A stretch of DNA of 64,000 nucleotides, taken from contig OY986966.1 of the NCBI GenBank assembly GCA_963920575.1, forward strand, positions 14,463,297-14,527,296, in the 5' to 3' direction. The stretch is from Narthecium ossifragum. Lineage: Eukaryota > Streptophyta > Magnoliopsida > Dioscoreales > Nartheciaceae. The notes beneath the pieces were generated by a model. That model worked only from the letters and a program-made list of their open reading frames with translations. It was not told where the DNA came from and did not search any database. A program made the position numbers and the translations under genes. This document shows, one piece after another, positions 30,080 to 41,363 of the stretch (positions are counted from its first letter, which is position 1; the number at the start of each line of letters is the position of its first letter).

Positions 30080-31183
30080 TTAAGAGTCAGGAAGCTTGCC
30101 GGAAATAAGAAAATTAACTATATGTGCATACCAAGGCTGTGAAAGACGAGTCACCTGAAAGAGATGCTCGTCGAGAAAAGAAGTATTGACAAGAGTGTTA
30201 TCAAGAATATGTTCCAAAGGAAGGCGAGACAAGTGATCAACAACTACATTTTCTGAACCTTTCTTATCCCTAATCTCTAGATCAAAGTCTTGCAAAAGCA
30301 AGATCCATCGAATCAATCGAGGTTTGGCATCTTTTTTAGCTAAAAGATATCACAGAGCTGCATGATCAGTATAGATAAGGATTTTGGAACCTAGGAGGTA
30401 GGGATAGAATTTTTCTGATGCAAAAATTATTGTTAATAATTCATTGTCAGTAGTCGTATAATTTAATTGAGATTCAGAGAGGGTCTTACTGGCATATTAA
30501 ATCACATGTGAAATTTTATTTACTCACTGTCCTAACACAGCTCTTATGGCAGAATCAGAATCATCGCACATTAGTTCAAAAGGTATGGTATAATCAGGAG
30601 CATGAATGATAGGTGCGGTAGACAGTAAATCACGAGTGGTCTTGAAAGCAGTCAAACATGCATCATCAAAGACAAAAGAGACATCCTTGGCTAGTAATTC
30701 ACACAAGGGTCGTGAAATTTTAAAAAAATCTTTGATGAATCAATGATAGAATCAAGCATGACCTAGAAATGAACGAAGTTGGCGCACAGAAGTCGGTGGA
30801 GGTAGATTAGAAATTAATTCAACTTTGGTCCTATCAACCTCTATACCACGTTCAGAAACAATGTGAGCTAAGACAATTCCTTCCTTAACCATAAAATGAC
30901 TCTTTTCCCAACTCAGAATTAAGTTAGTTTCAATGCAACGATCAAGGACTTTAGAAAGATTGTCGAAGAAGGATTTAAAAGAATTTCCAAACACAGAAAA
31001 ATCATCCATGAAGACTTCTACGAATTTATCAATCATGTCAGAGAAGATGGCCATCATACACCTTTGAAAAGTCGCAGGTGCATTACAAAGACCAAAAGGG
31101 ATCCTCCGATAAGCAAAAGTACCAAAGGGGCAAGTAAAAGTAGTCTTCTTATGATCTTGAGGATAGACTGTAACTTGGTTATA
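30080..31183 (-). pseudogene. Element D reverse transcriptase (palm, thumb) and RNase H, decayed
   Basis: Reading leftward from 31183, the frame gives the RT fingers/palm (FTCPFGTFAYRRIPFGLCNA), the catalytic VFMDDFSVFG and the connection (VRQLRSFLGHA). Two close stops follow, at about 30752 and 30740, where Gly and Arg codons are usual. RNase H follows with PIIHAPDYTIPFELMCDDS, TDHAAL and VVDHLSRL, interrupted by further stops. The upstream half of RT lies beyond LTR L (32222 onward). The fold and key Asp pair are visible, but no full protein can be made. Confidence 0.8.
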
Positions 31184-31188
31184 CCCTG

Positions 31189-32216
31189 TGTTAGCCCAGA
31201 TATTGTTTTTGATGATGTCAATATATATATGATGATAAAACAATGATTTAATATTATTATCCCTTAATTTGGAAAGCATTTAAATCATATTTATTGAGTT
31301 TTGTACTGACGGTCGATGTGACGGACGATGCATGGATCGACCGTGAAATATGGCGGTTGATGGAAGAATCGACCGCGGAAGCTGACAATGGGAATATAGG
31401 CGACGGTCGATGTCACGGTCGATAGGCGGATCGACCGTGAGGTGTGACGGTCGATGGACCGATCGACCGTGGCCTATGTGACTTGGTTCGAAGATGCGAC
31501 GGTCGATCGGTGTATCGACCCTGGGAAGAGGTTCTCGCAACAGAGCCTGACGGACGATGTCACGGTCGATGGGACGGTCGACCGTGAGGCTTGACGGTCG
31601 ATTGGTGGATCGACCGTGGCTCAAGAAAAGCCGACGGACGATGTCACGGACGATGCGACGGTCGACCGTGAGCCCAGAAAAGAGCCGTTAAAGAGCCGTT
31701 GCAGGAAAAAGAAATAGCCGTTGGGAGGTTATTTGGAGGGGTTGGAGGCTCAGCTATATAAGAGAAAGTCCAGCAAACTTGCCAACGACTAAGGGGAGCT
31801 AAGGGATTATTGTTATAATATTCTAGCAAGTTTTATTCTCTTTATTAGTGAGCTAAACCTTTGTAAAACTACTTCAAGTGTGAAGTAGACTTTGAGAGAA
31901 AGATCCAATAGTGAGATTGGAGAGATTGTAAGGTTACCAAGCACTCGTAAGCTTGGTGGAAGCTTGTAAGAGGTCTTGCAAGTAGTGGAACCCCAAAGAG
32001 GCCCTTGGGAGAAGTGGACGTAGGCATGGTTGGCCGAACCACTATAAATATTCTGGTGCAATCTCTCTAACTCTCCTCTATCCTTCTATTTACGTGCTTA
32101 AGTATCTACTCTTATCATTGCAAGCATATTACTTGATTAGACTCCTCCTACTCAGTTTTCCTTAATTGATTTTATTGTTTAAAGCCTAAGATAAGCCCCC
32201 CCCTCTTAGAGCTTCA
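31189..32216 (+). mobile_element. Solo LTR L (1028 bp, possibly Copia-type) inside D
   Basis: The insertion begins TGTTAGCCCAG at 31189 and ends GAGCTTCA at 32216, flanked on both sides by CCCTG (31184-31188 and 32217-32221). It splits the D reverse transcriptase exactly, with the frame resuming on both sides. A TATA box (TATATAAG at about 31755) sits downstream of an inverted-repeat array, so it is read on the plus strand. There is no internal coding sequence. The Copia guess comes from the start sequence and 1-kb length only. Confidence 0.88.
31309..31671. repeat. Array of 22-bp inverted repeats CGGTCGAT-N6-ATCGACCG in LTR L
   Basis: Units of two 8-bp halves around 6 bases recur at least six times (near 31343, 31448, 31500, 31597 and 31650, among others). 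They use the same half-sites as LTR F although the two LTRs share nothing else that I can see. The array ends about 85 bp before the TATA box. Confidence 0.85.
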
Positions 32217-33152
32217 CCCTGAATATCCATCTAGAAAACAATAATAACTCTGACCGGAAAGACTTTCTAAGATTTGATCAATGAATGGGAGAGGGAAGTG
32301 ATCTTTTCTAGTCAAACCATTTAATTTTCTATAATCAATGCAAACATGCCATCTCGTGGTCTAGCGCATTGGGATCTGATCACCGTTCTCATTTTCTACC
32401 ACTGTTAAGCCGGATTTCTTGTGAACTACTTGTGTAGGGCTGACCCACTGGCTATCAGAAATTGGGTAGATAATGTCGGCATGTACAAGTTTCACTACCT
32501 CTTTCATATTAGGATTAAGGCGGCGTTGCATTTCCCTAACGGTTTTAGATTCATCCTCGAGATGAATCTTATGCATGCAAATCGAGGGGTCAATACCTTT
32601 CAAATCAGTCACTGACCAACCTATGGCTTTCATATGTTGGTTCAGAACCTCTATAAGTTGGTTCTCCTGATCGTTTGAAAGTGAAGTAGTGATGATAACA
32701 GGAAGAGAGGAATCTGATCCTAGAAAAACATATTTTAGCGTTTTAGGCAGTGGTTTTAATTCTAAATCAGGTGGTGCTTCGAGTGAAGAAGGTTGAGGAG
32801 TAGAAGAGAGCGGTGGAAGGGGTTCAACCATCCAAGAAACAGTTTCAATCTTCATTGTGTTCTGACTAATTGATCGTTCTTTTGACGGATCGGTCGATAA
32901 ATCTGATTTGTGTGTGTCAATGTCATCTTTTGATTGTGCAATTTCTAAATTAACATCATCATCATTATCAGAGTCATAATCGTGCAAAATATCAGAGAAT
33001 TCATGAGAAATCAAGGCATGCGATCTATCATCAATATATTTAGTCAAAATATCAACATTAAAACATTCATCATCACCATGCTCAGGAAAACATGCAGTTT
33101 TAAAAATATTCAATTCAACATGCATGTGACCAAAAAAACATCCATCACACAA
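32217..33152 (-). pseudogene. Element D pol: end of protease region and start of reverse transcriptase
   Basis: The minus strand reads through a Ser/Asp-rich connector (SSTPQPSSLEAPPDLELKPL) and the RT N terminus with MKAIGWSVTDLKGIDPSICM and QRRLNPNMKEVV, up to ENENGDQIPMR at 32361. After a stop it continues with CIDYRKLNGLTRKDHFPLPF and FLDGYSG, to the LTR L insertion. The order and motifs match elements B and C. There are at least one stop and the insertion in between. Confidence 0.8.
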
Positions 33153-33343
33153 GTTCGAGAATTTATGCAGGCATTAGCAGTGGCCAAAAAGGGACGTCCC
33201 AGAATAATTGGTATAGTCTTTTTGCTATGGATAACAGGTTCCATATCTAAGACAACAAAGTCAACAGGAAAGAAGAAATTATCCACTTTGACTAAAACAT
33301 CTTCTAAGATACCTCTAGGTGTCTTAATGGAACTATCAGCTAA

Positions 33344-33652
33344 TTACAAGATCACTGGTGTTTGTTTATGTTCTCCCATCCCAAATTCTTTATAAAGGTA
33401 ATACGACATAAGGTTAACACTGACACCTAAATCAAGAAGAGCACCATCAATATGATAGTCTCCTATACAACAAGGTATGATAGGGATACCGGGATCTTCC
33501 AGTTTAGGAGGTGTATCATGTTTCAAAATCGAACTGACTTGCTCGGTAAGGAAGATCTTTTTAGACACTTTGGATTTAGCCTGGCATTTATGGGTACACA
33601 GATCCTTAAGAAAGTTGGCATAAGAAGGAATCTGTCTAATGGCATCAAGCAA
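33344..33652 (-). pseudogene. Element D protease region
   Basis: The 102-aa frame contains LLDAIRQIPSYANFLKDLC-type sequence and the protease core GALLDLGVSVNLM. The active-site Asp is kept (DLG), as in Athila-type proteases. The frame stops 190 bases before the next pol frame; 33153-33343 holds the rest of the protease in broken frames. Confidence 0.7.
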
Positions 33653-33971
33653 AGGTATGTTGATATTGACTTGCTTAAAGGTTTCAAGGATTTCTTCGGC
33701 AGTTGTTTGGGATTTTATGGCTGAAGAAGGGTACTTAAGGGCTGCAGAAAACTCACTTTAGAATATATTTAGCTGGATCAGGCTCTCTAGAATCAGATGG
33801 GCCAGTATCAGGTGAAAAATAAGAATCATCTTGGGATTGATGATTGATCGTCGGATCGGGCGTTTGATCGTCCAGACTGACTGGTTCACCTATTTTATTA
33901 TGTACTATTTTGCCACTTCTAAGGGTATTAACGGCTTTGGCATTCTCGAAGTTTTAGCTTTCTAGATAATG

Positions 33972-35437
33972 TTAGCCTCTCGGGTTGGTGACAGATTGAC
34001 TTGGCAAATGTCCATCCTCTCTTTTAGCCATGTTATTTGATAATTGCCCAACTTGTTTCTCTAATTGTGATATGAATTGAATCGTTGAAGATAAGTTATT
34101 TTTCAACAAGGAGACATCACCTTTGAAGGTCATCATTTCTTCCTTCATAGAAGACATATCCCTATTGATATCACCCCTCATCTCCAAAAGTGTACTCATG
34201 ATAGAAGTCAAAGTGGGTTTATTAGATGGTTCAGCAGGAGAAGGCTGAGGTGTATTCTGCAGATAATGTGGAGGGTACCCAGGATTTGGATTTGCAGAAG
34301 GTTTGGATGGGTACTTGAAAGTAGAAGTATTGGATGTATTGTTTTGTACTTGAAAGTTACTTGATTGTTGTGGCTTCTAACTAAAATTAGGATGATTCCT
34401 CCAACATGGATTGTAGGTATTAGAATAAAGATTGTTCTGAGGTTTGGTAAAACCATAAGTTGCATTAGCTTGTTCCTGAACAAAGTCAGGGAAATTGGGA
34501 GCCAAGTGACAATCAGTGATATGATTATCAGAGCTAAGACAAAGGGCACAGTTTTCGGAAGAAGTGTGAGGCAATTGTTGAGTAATAGTTTGACCTGTTT
34601 TCAACTGATTTAAATCTTTAGTTAGGAGAGCTACTTGTGTGGAGAGACTTTGGAATTCAGAAATTTCATCGATTCCTCGAGAATTAGGAACAATGGTAGA
34701 CCGATTCCTAGAAACAGAGGCATTGTGTTGTGAATTTTCAGCAAGGTTATCGTATATTTCCCAAAGAGCAATCCAAGGTTTAGTAAGGACAACACCTCCG
34801 CAGCAAGCTTCGACCATTGTCCTATAACCATCATTAAAACATTATAAAACGAATGGGCTAACTGCCACTCAGGTACCTCATGATGGGGACACTCTCTAAG
34901 AAGATTTTTAAATCTTTCCCAAGCTTCATGAAACATCTCATCTTCATTTTGCTTAAAAGAAATAATCATGGTTCGATAGTTTTGAGTTTTAATGATAGGG
35001 AAATATTTTTTAAGGAAAGCATCCTGAAGTTGATCCCATGTTGAAATCGAATTTGGAGCTAAGGTTTGGAGCCAATGTTTAGCCTTGTCTTTCAAAGAAA
35101 AAGGGAAAAGCTTGAGTCTAAAGGCATCATCATTAAAATGCTGAAGTTTGAACATGGAAAGGATTTCAAGGAAGCTAGCAATGTGTCCATAGGGATCCTC
35201 ATTCTCACACCCATAGAAAGAAGGAAAGGCTGTAATTCAGTTAGGCTTAATCTCATAATGTGTAGCATTGATGGTAGGTGGGTTGATACAAGAAGCATAG
35301 GTATAAGGTCCGGGTAGGAAGTGATTCCTAATTGGGACTTCTCTATTATTGTTATCATTTCCACCCCTACCCATATTATCATTAGGGTCAATGACATGTT
35401 CCTCATTTTCAGCCATTAAAGATTGCAGATTACTCAA
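33972..35437 (-). pseudogene. Element D gag, decayed (Athila-like)
   Basis: Pieces in order along the minus strand are a short N terminus (35437-35237), the gag core with LFPFSLKDKAKHWLQTL and PHHEVPEWQLAHSFYNVL (35155-34850), a zinc-knuckle-like CALCLSSDNHITDCHLAP (about 34545-34490), the hallmark NTYNPCWRNHPNFS (about 34420-34377) and a C-terminal coiled-coil-like stretch (34211-33972). Frame changes and stops separate the pieces. The hallmark and layout match element B. Confidence 0.78.
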
Positions 35438-35668
35438 GGCTTCCTGGTTATTACTTAAAGATTTTTGTCCTAAGGTTCTTGCTGTTCAAAGCGTGGCCTC
35501 TATTTCTAGATCCAAAGGTTCCAGCGGTTTATTTAGGGATCGTCTGCCTTGCATGCAAGATCACACCAAAAAGAGAAAGAACATAGAATATTCGGAGGTG
35601 AGGAGAAAATCCGGAAAACACCGATTGAAACGAAAAATTTTAAAGTAAGAAAACTAACTTGACTGCGC

Positions 35669-35842
35669 TCGCGGTCGATCTCACGGTTGACCGTGGGATT
35701 GTGCAACCTTACTTGAAGACTCAATGGTCGATCCTCGTATCGACCCTGAGAAGATTTTTCCGTGACAGAGCCTCACGGTCGATGGCACGATCGACCGTGG
35801 CTATCGTAGAGGACGACAGTCGATGTGGCGGTCGACCGTCCG
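35669..35842. repeat. 22-bp inverted repeats in the leader of element D
   Basis: Four units of the CGGTCGAT-N6-ATCGACCG type lie between the D primer site and gag (near 35669, 35729, 35777 and 35820). The flanking words CAGAGCCT-ACGGTCGATG also occur in LTR L. Here the array is in the leader rather than in the LTR. Confidence 0.75.
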
Positions 35843-36007
35843 TATGCTTCAACGTAAAATCGTTCCAATGCTGCAAAAATTCCACAAAATTGTCACAAAA
35901 ATCCTAAAAATGTAAAATAAAGTAATTCAAAATAAAAATCTAACTACGCTAAGACCAAGAGTTAAGAGAAAATTACATCGATACTCCGTTGAAAATCAGA
36001 AGAAGAT

Positions 36008-36024
36008 CCCCGGCAATGGCGCCA
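36008..36024 (-). other. Primer-binding site of element D (Asp-tRNA type)
   Basis: On the minus strand TGGCGCCATTGCCGGGG follows 5 bases after the LTR end. It is one base different from the site of element B. This tRNA-Asp type site is usual in Athila elements. Confidence 0.85.
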
Positions 36025-36029
36025 AAAAT

Positions 36030-37470
36030 TGATGGCTTGCGAATGTGTCGTTAAATCAGATGCCAACTCAATCAAAAATAGAATTTATAAACCCTTATTG
36101 AAAATACTAAACTATGGGGTAGAATAGTGATGAAATACGGGATCGAACCATAGGGAAAACTTTGATTATGAAGGAGAAAGCAAAATTAAATCTCGCAACT
36201 GTAAACCTAAAGTGAAAAGGATTGATTTGGGTTTTAGAAACTTATTAATTAAAACTACTCAAGAAAGCCATGTAAAAAGATTGAAATATATTAATGAGAG
36301 AAAACATAGGGATTACTCCATCCACTTTAGTTTCTCTTCATGTATTGTCTAGTTATCCTCTTGTTTTCTTATCTAGACATTATAGATTCACAGCTTCTTA
36401 AGCTTACATGAATCCCTAAAAGAAGGTGACTGTTTTCCAAAGGCATATTTTATTTTCGATTAGCATAGATTGTCTTCTGGGTAACCTTAGCACAAGCTAT
36501 CATCACTAAGCATAAAATATCTCATAAGTTATTCACAAACCACATCAAAACCATCCTATAGATCTCTACCATCAATCACCGAAAATCAGGTAGGTCTAAA
36601 AATAGGTCAAGGAACTCTGTTCCCTCAACTCTTTTATCATTAAAACCAAATCTATAAGATCATGTCTAGTATAAAAATACAAGATTCAACTAAAAAAATA
36701 CAATGAAGATCTACTAAAGCTTCATGAGATCCTAAAGTACAGAAATTAGCCACTTATCTTAGTGATATCATAGATTCGATGAGGAACGATTGAGATCCAC
36801 GCCGCGGCTCCGTCTTCTCCAAAGAATCTTCCAAACCCTAATTCTCTCCTTTCTCTCTATGGGGACCTCCAATTTTCGGCCAGCAAACACCTTCTCTAGG
36901 TATATTTTCGGAATTAGGGTTATGGCTAAGTTGGACTCCTACTACAACTCGGATTCCTTAGATTAATTCCTGGCTGCCCTATTCTGGTCACAACTGGATT
37001 CAATCACGCCGGAATTGGGACATGTTCTCAACATGAAAGATATAGATTAGGAAGTCTTCTGTCCTAGCCCGAGAATTTTACAATATTTGCACTTATCTGG
37101 AATATTTCGCGAATATTCTCCTGAATGTCAACGGACCAATTTCCAAACATCTGAATGTCTTCATAGTCTTCAAAACTGGTATTAATCTGTCAGGAATCTC
37201 GCAAAGTGTCCAACAAGAAAGTTGTTCGTCTTGATGTCTTCTAGAATTCCTCCAAATTTCAAGAATTTAAAATTTATCTGGAGAATATGACGAATTCTTT
37301 TCAAACTGCTAGCGGAGTGGCGTAATTTCCACATATTAGTCCTTTTCTGTATTTTCTAACTTGACGCTTCATTAAATTTGAAATCAACTAACAAGCTAGC
37401 AAATACAAATACTCCCAGGCTAATAAATGTAAATTAAGGGGTTTAATTACGAATATTTAGTGACTCATCA
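36030..37470 (-). mobile_element. Element D 5' LTR (1441 bp)
   Basis: In element orientation it begins TGATGAGTCACTAA at 37470 and ends GCCATCA at 36030, next to the PBS. It interrupts the pol gene of element C at 37471 (right flank GTCGC). The other D LTR is missing because D is truncated at about 29775, so no TSD can be checked. No ATCGAT pairs are seen in this LTR. Confidence 0.88.
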
Positions 37471-37615
37471 GTCGCCCAAGCTGGACCTAAAGCTGCTACC
37501 TCAAGGTTTAAAGCACGCCTACCTTGGTCCAGGTGATACATACCCAGTTATTATTTCTTCAGCATTAACTACAGAGCAAGGTGAGCAATTATTTAGAGTT
37601 TTAAATGATCATAAA
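37471..37615 (+). pseudogene. Element C pol fragment between protease and RT
   Basis: The plus strand reads PKLDLKLLPQGLKHAYLG and PVIISSALTTEQGEQLFRVL, the conserved stretch before the RT of Athila-like elements. It begins abruptly at the D LTR and ends in NDHK, where solo LTR M is inserted. The next C codons are at 38173. Everything 5' of this in element C is absent from the window. Confidence 0.85.
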
Positions 37616-38167
37616 TGATGCAGGAACAAGCCCAGACCTGATCAAGTCCGATCCGGAGCAGTTTCCGAGGCGATCTGGACGCGTTCGGACTCCATCCGTC
37701 CGATTCAGATCTCCGTACGACCCCAACCATCGGATGGGCATAACTTTCGACAACGACGTCCGATCGGGGCGTGCGACCAGTCAAAACGACCAGCTCAACG
37801 AGCCCGTCATGATTCATGAGAGATCTGACCTCCAAATCTCCAGATTCCTTTTCCTTTTGCTTAAAATCTCGTTTTAGTGAAAACTTTCCTTTTTAGGCAG
37901 TTTGCTCGGTCTTTCTTTTTTTAGCAAATTTTCTATTTCTAGTCGGTTTTCTCCTATTTGAATTCCAGGTTTGGTTAGTTGGATTAGGTTGATTCATGTT
38001 TGAGTCCATGTGTGAGTTGGTTTGGTCTCTCCTTAAACATATAATAGGAGGACTTAGGGTTTGTAAGAGGCAGTTTTGATGATGAATGAAAATTAGGGTT
38101 TTTGGTTTCTCTCCTTGAGAAATTTGGTTGTCTCTCCCATAGAGAGGTTCACATTTACCCTGCGCCA
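37616..38167 (+). mobile_element. Solo LTR M (552 bp) in element C pol
   Basis: TGATGCAGGAAC at 37616 to CCTGCGCCA at 38167 is flanked by ATAAA on both sides (37611-37615 and 38168-38172). Removing it rejoins the C frame. ATATAATAGGAGG near 38039 could be a plus-strand TATA box. An open frame at 37605-37877 crosses the border and is not a gene. The family is unknown. Confidence 0.82.
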
Positions 38168-39073
38168 ATAAATCAGCTATTGGTTGGAGTATAGCAGATC
38201 TGAAAGATATTAGTCCCTTGATATGTTCCCATAAGATTAATCTTGAACAAGGGGATGTACCTCGTAGGGATCCTCAGCGTAGGTTGAACCCTACAATGAA
38301 GGAGGTAATAAAAACTGAACAATTGAAATTGTTAGATGTAGGAATCATCTATCCCATTGCTGATAGCAAGTGGGTAAGCCCTACTCAGGTTGTGTCTAAA
38401 ACATATGGTGTCACCGTTGTTGAGAATGAAAATGGAGACTTTGTCCCTACTAAATTGGTGACAGGATGGCGCATGTGTATAGACTATAGAAAACTGAATG
38501 CGGCCACCCGTAAGGATCACCTTCCATTACCTTTTTTAGACCAGATTTTTGATAGAGTAGCTGGACATCCGTTTTATTCTTTTCTTGATGGTTATTCTAG
38601 ATATTATCATATTGAGATTGCTTTAGAAGATCAGGAAAAAACTACTTTTACATATCCTTTTGATACTTATGCTTTCTGTAGAATGCCATTTGGATTGTGT
38701 AATGCTCCTGCTACTTTTCAATGTTGTTTGATGAGTATGTTTGCTGATATGATCGAGGAATGTATGGAAGTATATATGGATGATTTGAGTGTTTGGTACT
38801 ACTTTTCTTGCATGCTTGAAGAACTTAATGAGAGTATTGGTCAGGTGTGAAGAGAAGCAACTTGTGCTTAATTGGGAAAAGTACCACTTCATGGTATCCT
38901 CAGGCATTGTGTTGGGCCATATTGTATCTTCCAGAGGCATTGAGGTGGATCGATCAAAAATCGATCTCATCTCAAAGCTTCCTGTGACAAAGACTGTTAA
39001 AGATGTTAGATCCTTTCTAGGGCATACTGGGTTTTACAGGAGATTCATTCAAAATTTTGCTTCTATTTATTGA
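38168..39073 (+). pseudogene. Element C reverse transcriptase
   Basis: Reading from 38173 are AIGWSIADLKDISPLICSH, QRRLNPTMKEV, CIDYRKLNAATRKDHLPL, FLDGYSRYYHIEIALEDQ and MPFGLCNAPATFQ, with the catalytic VYMDDLSVW intact at about 38768-38794. A frame change follows near 38800-38815. The thumb and connection continue (FMVSSGIVLGHIVSSRGIEV, VRSFLGHTGFYRRFIQ) to a TGA at 39071. This is an Athila-like RT, broken at least twice. Confidence 0.85.
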
Positions 39074-40457
39074 CCTTTGTGTAATCTTTTGATAATGGAC
39101 AACCCTTTTGAGTGGACTGCTGATTGTCAGAAGGCTTTTCAGGCCTTGATCGATAAATTGACTTCTGCACCTATTGTACAGCCTCCTGATTGGAGCCTTC
39201 CTTTTGAATTGATGTGTGATGCTAGTGATTTTGCTATAAGAGCAGTATTAGGGCAGCGAAAAGATGGGAAACCATATGTTATTCATTATTCTAGTAGAAC
39301 CTTAAATAGTGCACAGATGAACTACTTTACAACTGAAAAAGAACTGTTAGTAATAGTCTTTGCATTAGACAAGTTTCGTGCTTATTTGATTGGTTCGCCT
39401 GTCACTATTTTCACTGGTCATGCGGTGCTTAAATACCTTCTCATCAATAAGGATGCTAAAGCATGCCTAATTCGTTGGATATTGATCTTGCAAGAATTCG
39501 ATATCTCCATCAAAGACAAGAAGGGTGTGGAGAAGGCAGCTGCTAATCACCTGTCAAGATTAATGGTGGAAGTAGCGAAAAATGAGCCACCGATCATGGA
39601 TGACTTCCCTGATGAGCAACTCTTTTTAGTTACACAGCTGCCCTGGTATGCGCACATTGGTAATTACTTAGCGATATGTGAAATCCCTTCCTTTTGGAGT
39701 GCGCAGGATATGCGTAGATTTTTTGTTGAGATAAAGAAATTTTATTGGGATGATCCTCGTCTGTTTAAGTATTGTTCTGACCAGATTATGCGTCGTTGTA
39801 TCCCTGATTATGAAATAGTAAGCATCATTACATTCTGTCACTCTCATGCATGCGGAGGGCATTTTTCGATGAAAAAGATTGCTGCTAAAATTCTTCAATG
39901 TGGTTTTTACCGGCCAACTATGTTTCGTGATGTTAGTATTTTCTGCAGATCCTGTGATAGATGTCTAACGTTAGGAGCTCTATCTAGACGTCATATGATG
40001 TCTTTGAACCCCATTCAAGCTGTAGAAATTTTTGATTGCTGGGGTATAGATTTTATGGAACCTTTTCCTTCTTATTTTGGGCATTTATATTTCTTGTTAG
40101 CTGTTGAATATGTTTCTAAGTGGGTAGAATCCGTTGCATGTAGGAACAATGATCATTCCACTGTCATCAAGTTTTTTAAAGAGCATGTTTTGTCTAGATA
40201 TGGTACTCCTAGGGTTATTATTAGTGACCAAGGATCGCATTTTTGTAGCCGTTTTTTTGAGGCTTTGATGCGCAGGTATGGAGTCACACATCAGGTTTCC
40301 ACTACTTATCATCCACAAATGAATGGCCAAGCTGACTTAGCTAATAGGGAGATAAAACAAATCCTGAAAAATAAAGTGAGCCCTAACAGAAAAGACTGGT
40401 CATTGAGGCTATCAGACACATTGTGGGCCTATTGCACCGCCTACAAGACTACCCTGG
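39074..40457 (+). pseudogene. Element C RNase H and integrase (catalytic residues altered)
   Basis: A 461-aa open stretch starts at 39077. RNase H shows FELMCDASDFAIRAVLGQ, but the second Asp position reads TGHAVL, where TDHAAL is usual, and the end reads ANHLSRL, where ADHLSRL is usual. Integrase has a zinc module (HSHACGGH, CRSCDRC), then GIDFMEPF, VIISDQGSHF and NGQADLANRE. The last reads Asp where the catalytic Glu is expected (compare GQAEVSNRE in element B). The protein therefore looks inactive although the frame is open. It is cut at 40457 by solo LTR K inside TAYKTTL. Confidence 0.88.
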
Positions 40458-40669
40458 TGTGAGGACCTGTCCCTCTACTCATGTGGCTCGTTGTGGACCA
40501 CAATGGCAATTTGGTAAATTGCTCATTGTCGACTTGTTTCACACCCGCGTGTGCACACACAGACCATGTTTGTGGTAATGTTTGACAAGAATGGTTAGTG
40601 GGACCCGGGATAGAAAGATCCTGGCTTGGGCTTGAGTTTTAGCCCAAGTCTAGCTTTCTTCACCTAAGG

Positions 40670-40766
40670 GATCGATCTTCCTTGCTAGAAGATCGATCTT
40701 TTAGTACCAGAAAGTCAAACCTGATTTGGCAAGGAAGATCGATCTCTTTCTCAAAAGAGATCGATC
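40670..40766. repeat. Two GATCGATC pairs upstream of the TATA box in LTR K
   Basis: Sites start at 40670 and 40691 (21 bp apart), and at 40737 and 40759 (22 bp apart). The last site ends 23 bases before the TATA box. Confidence 0.9.
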
Positions 40767-40789
40767 TCTCTTGAGTTGGTTCGTTTGTC

Positions 40790-40796
40790 TATAAAA
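40790..40796 (+). promoter_or_regulatory. TATA box of LTR K
   Basis: TATAAAA within CTATAAAACGAACG, about 333 bp into the LTR. LTR J has the equivalent at the same place. Confidence 0.65.
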
Positions 40797-41130
40797 CGAA
40801 CGAAACCTTTTCCTTTGATTTTTTTGGAAAATCTGAGTTTTGAGCCGTGTTCTTGCTGGATTTGACTTCGTTTGAGGTCGATCCAAGGCCTAGAAGCTTG
40901 GATTGAAGCTGCTATTGCATAGCTAGGGATCCTACCTACAATCTTTCGAGTTTTTGGAGTTTTTTCGGTTTCATTGTGATCTTTTGCGTAGATCTGTTAA
41001 AATAGTTTTCCATGATCTCACCGGTTTTGGACTCGTGGTTCCTTGATCTACCAGATCCCAGAGTTTTGGGGGGTTTGGTTATGTTTTCCGGTGGTATTTC
41101 TTGACATCCGGTCACCGGAGAACCCATTCG

Positions 41131-41363
41131 GATCGATCTCCCTTGAGTGAAGATCGATCCCTTATGGGGTGTCATGCCAAACCCAAGCAGGATCGATCCC
41201 TCGGTTGGAGAAGATCGATCCTTGCCTAGGCTGGTATGGTGGTTTCCAGGTCACGAAGAAGATCGATCCTTCTGGTGGAGAAGATCGATCTCTTTCGCTT
41301 GACAGGGACAAGTTTTCTCCCAAGTACTTAGAGGATCGATCTCCTCTGGAAGGGGGATCGATC
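41131..41363. repeat. Four GATCGATC pairs downstream of the TATA box in LTR K
   Basis: Pairs start at 41131/41152, 41191/41213, 41261/41283 and 41334/41356, with spacings of 21, 22, 22 and 22 bp. The gap between pairs is longer (39-51 bp). These would be in the transcribed part. Confidence 0.9.

Noticed and set aside
37605..37877. Open frame with RRSGRVRTPS that looks like a Copia pol linker
   Set aside because: It starts in element C, crosses the border of solo LTR M and has no continuation. It is a chance frame in an LTR.
40670..41363. Regularly spaced short palindromes resembling a CRISPR array
   Set aside because: Units are 8 bp, spacing alternates between about 22 and 40-50 bp, and the context is a plant LTR with a TSD; there are no cas genes.
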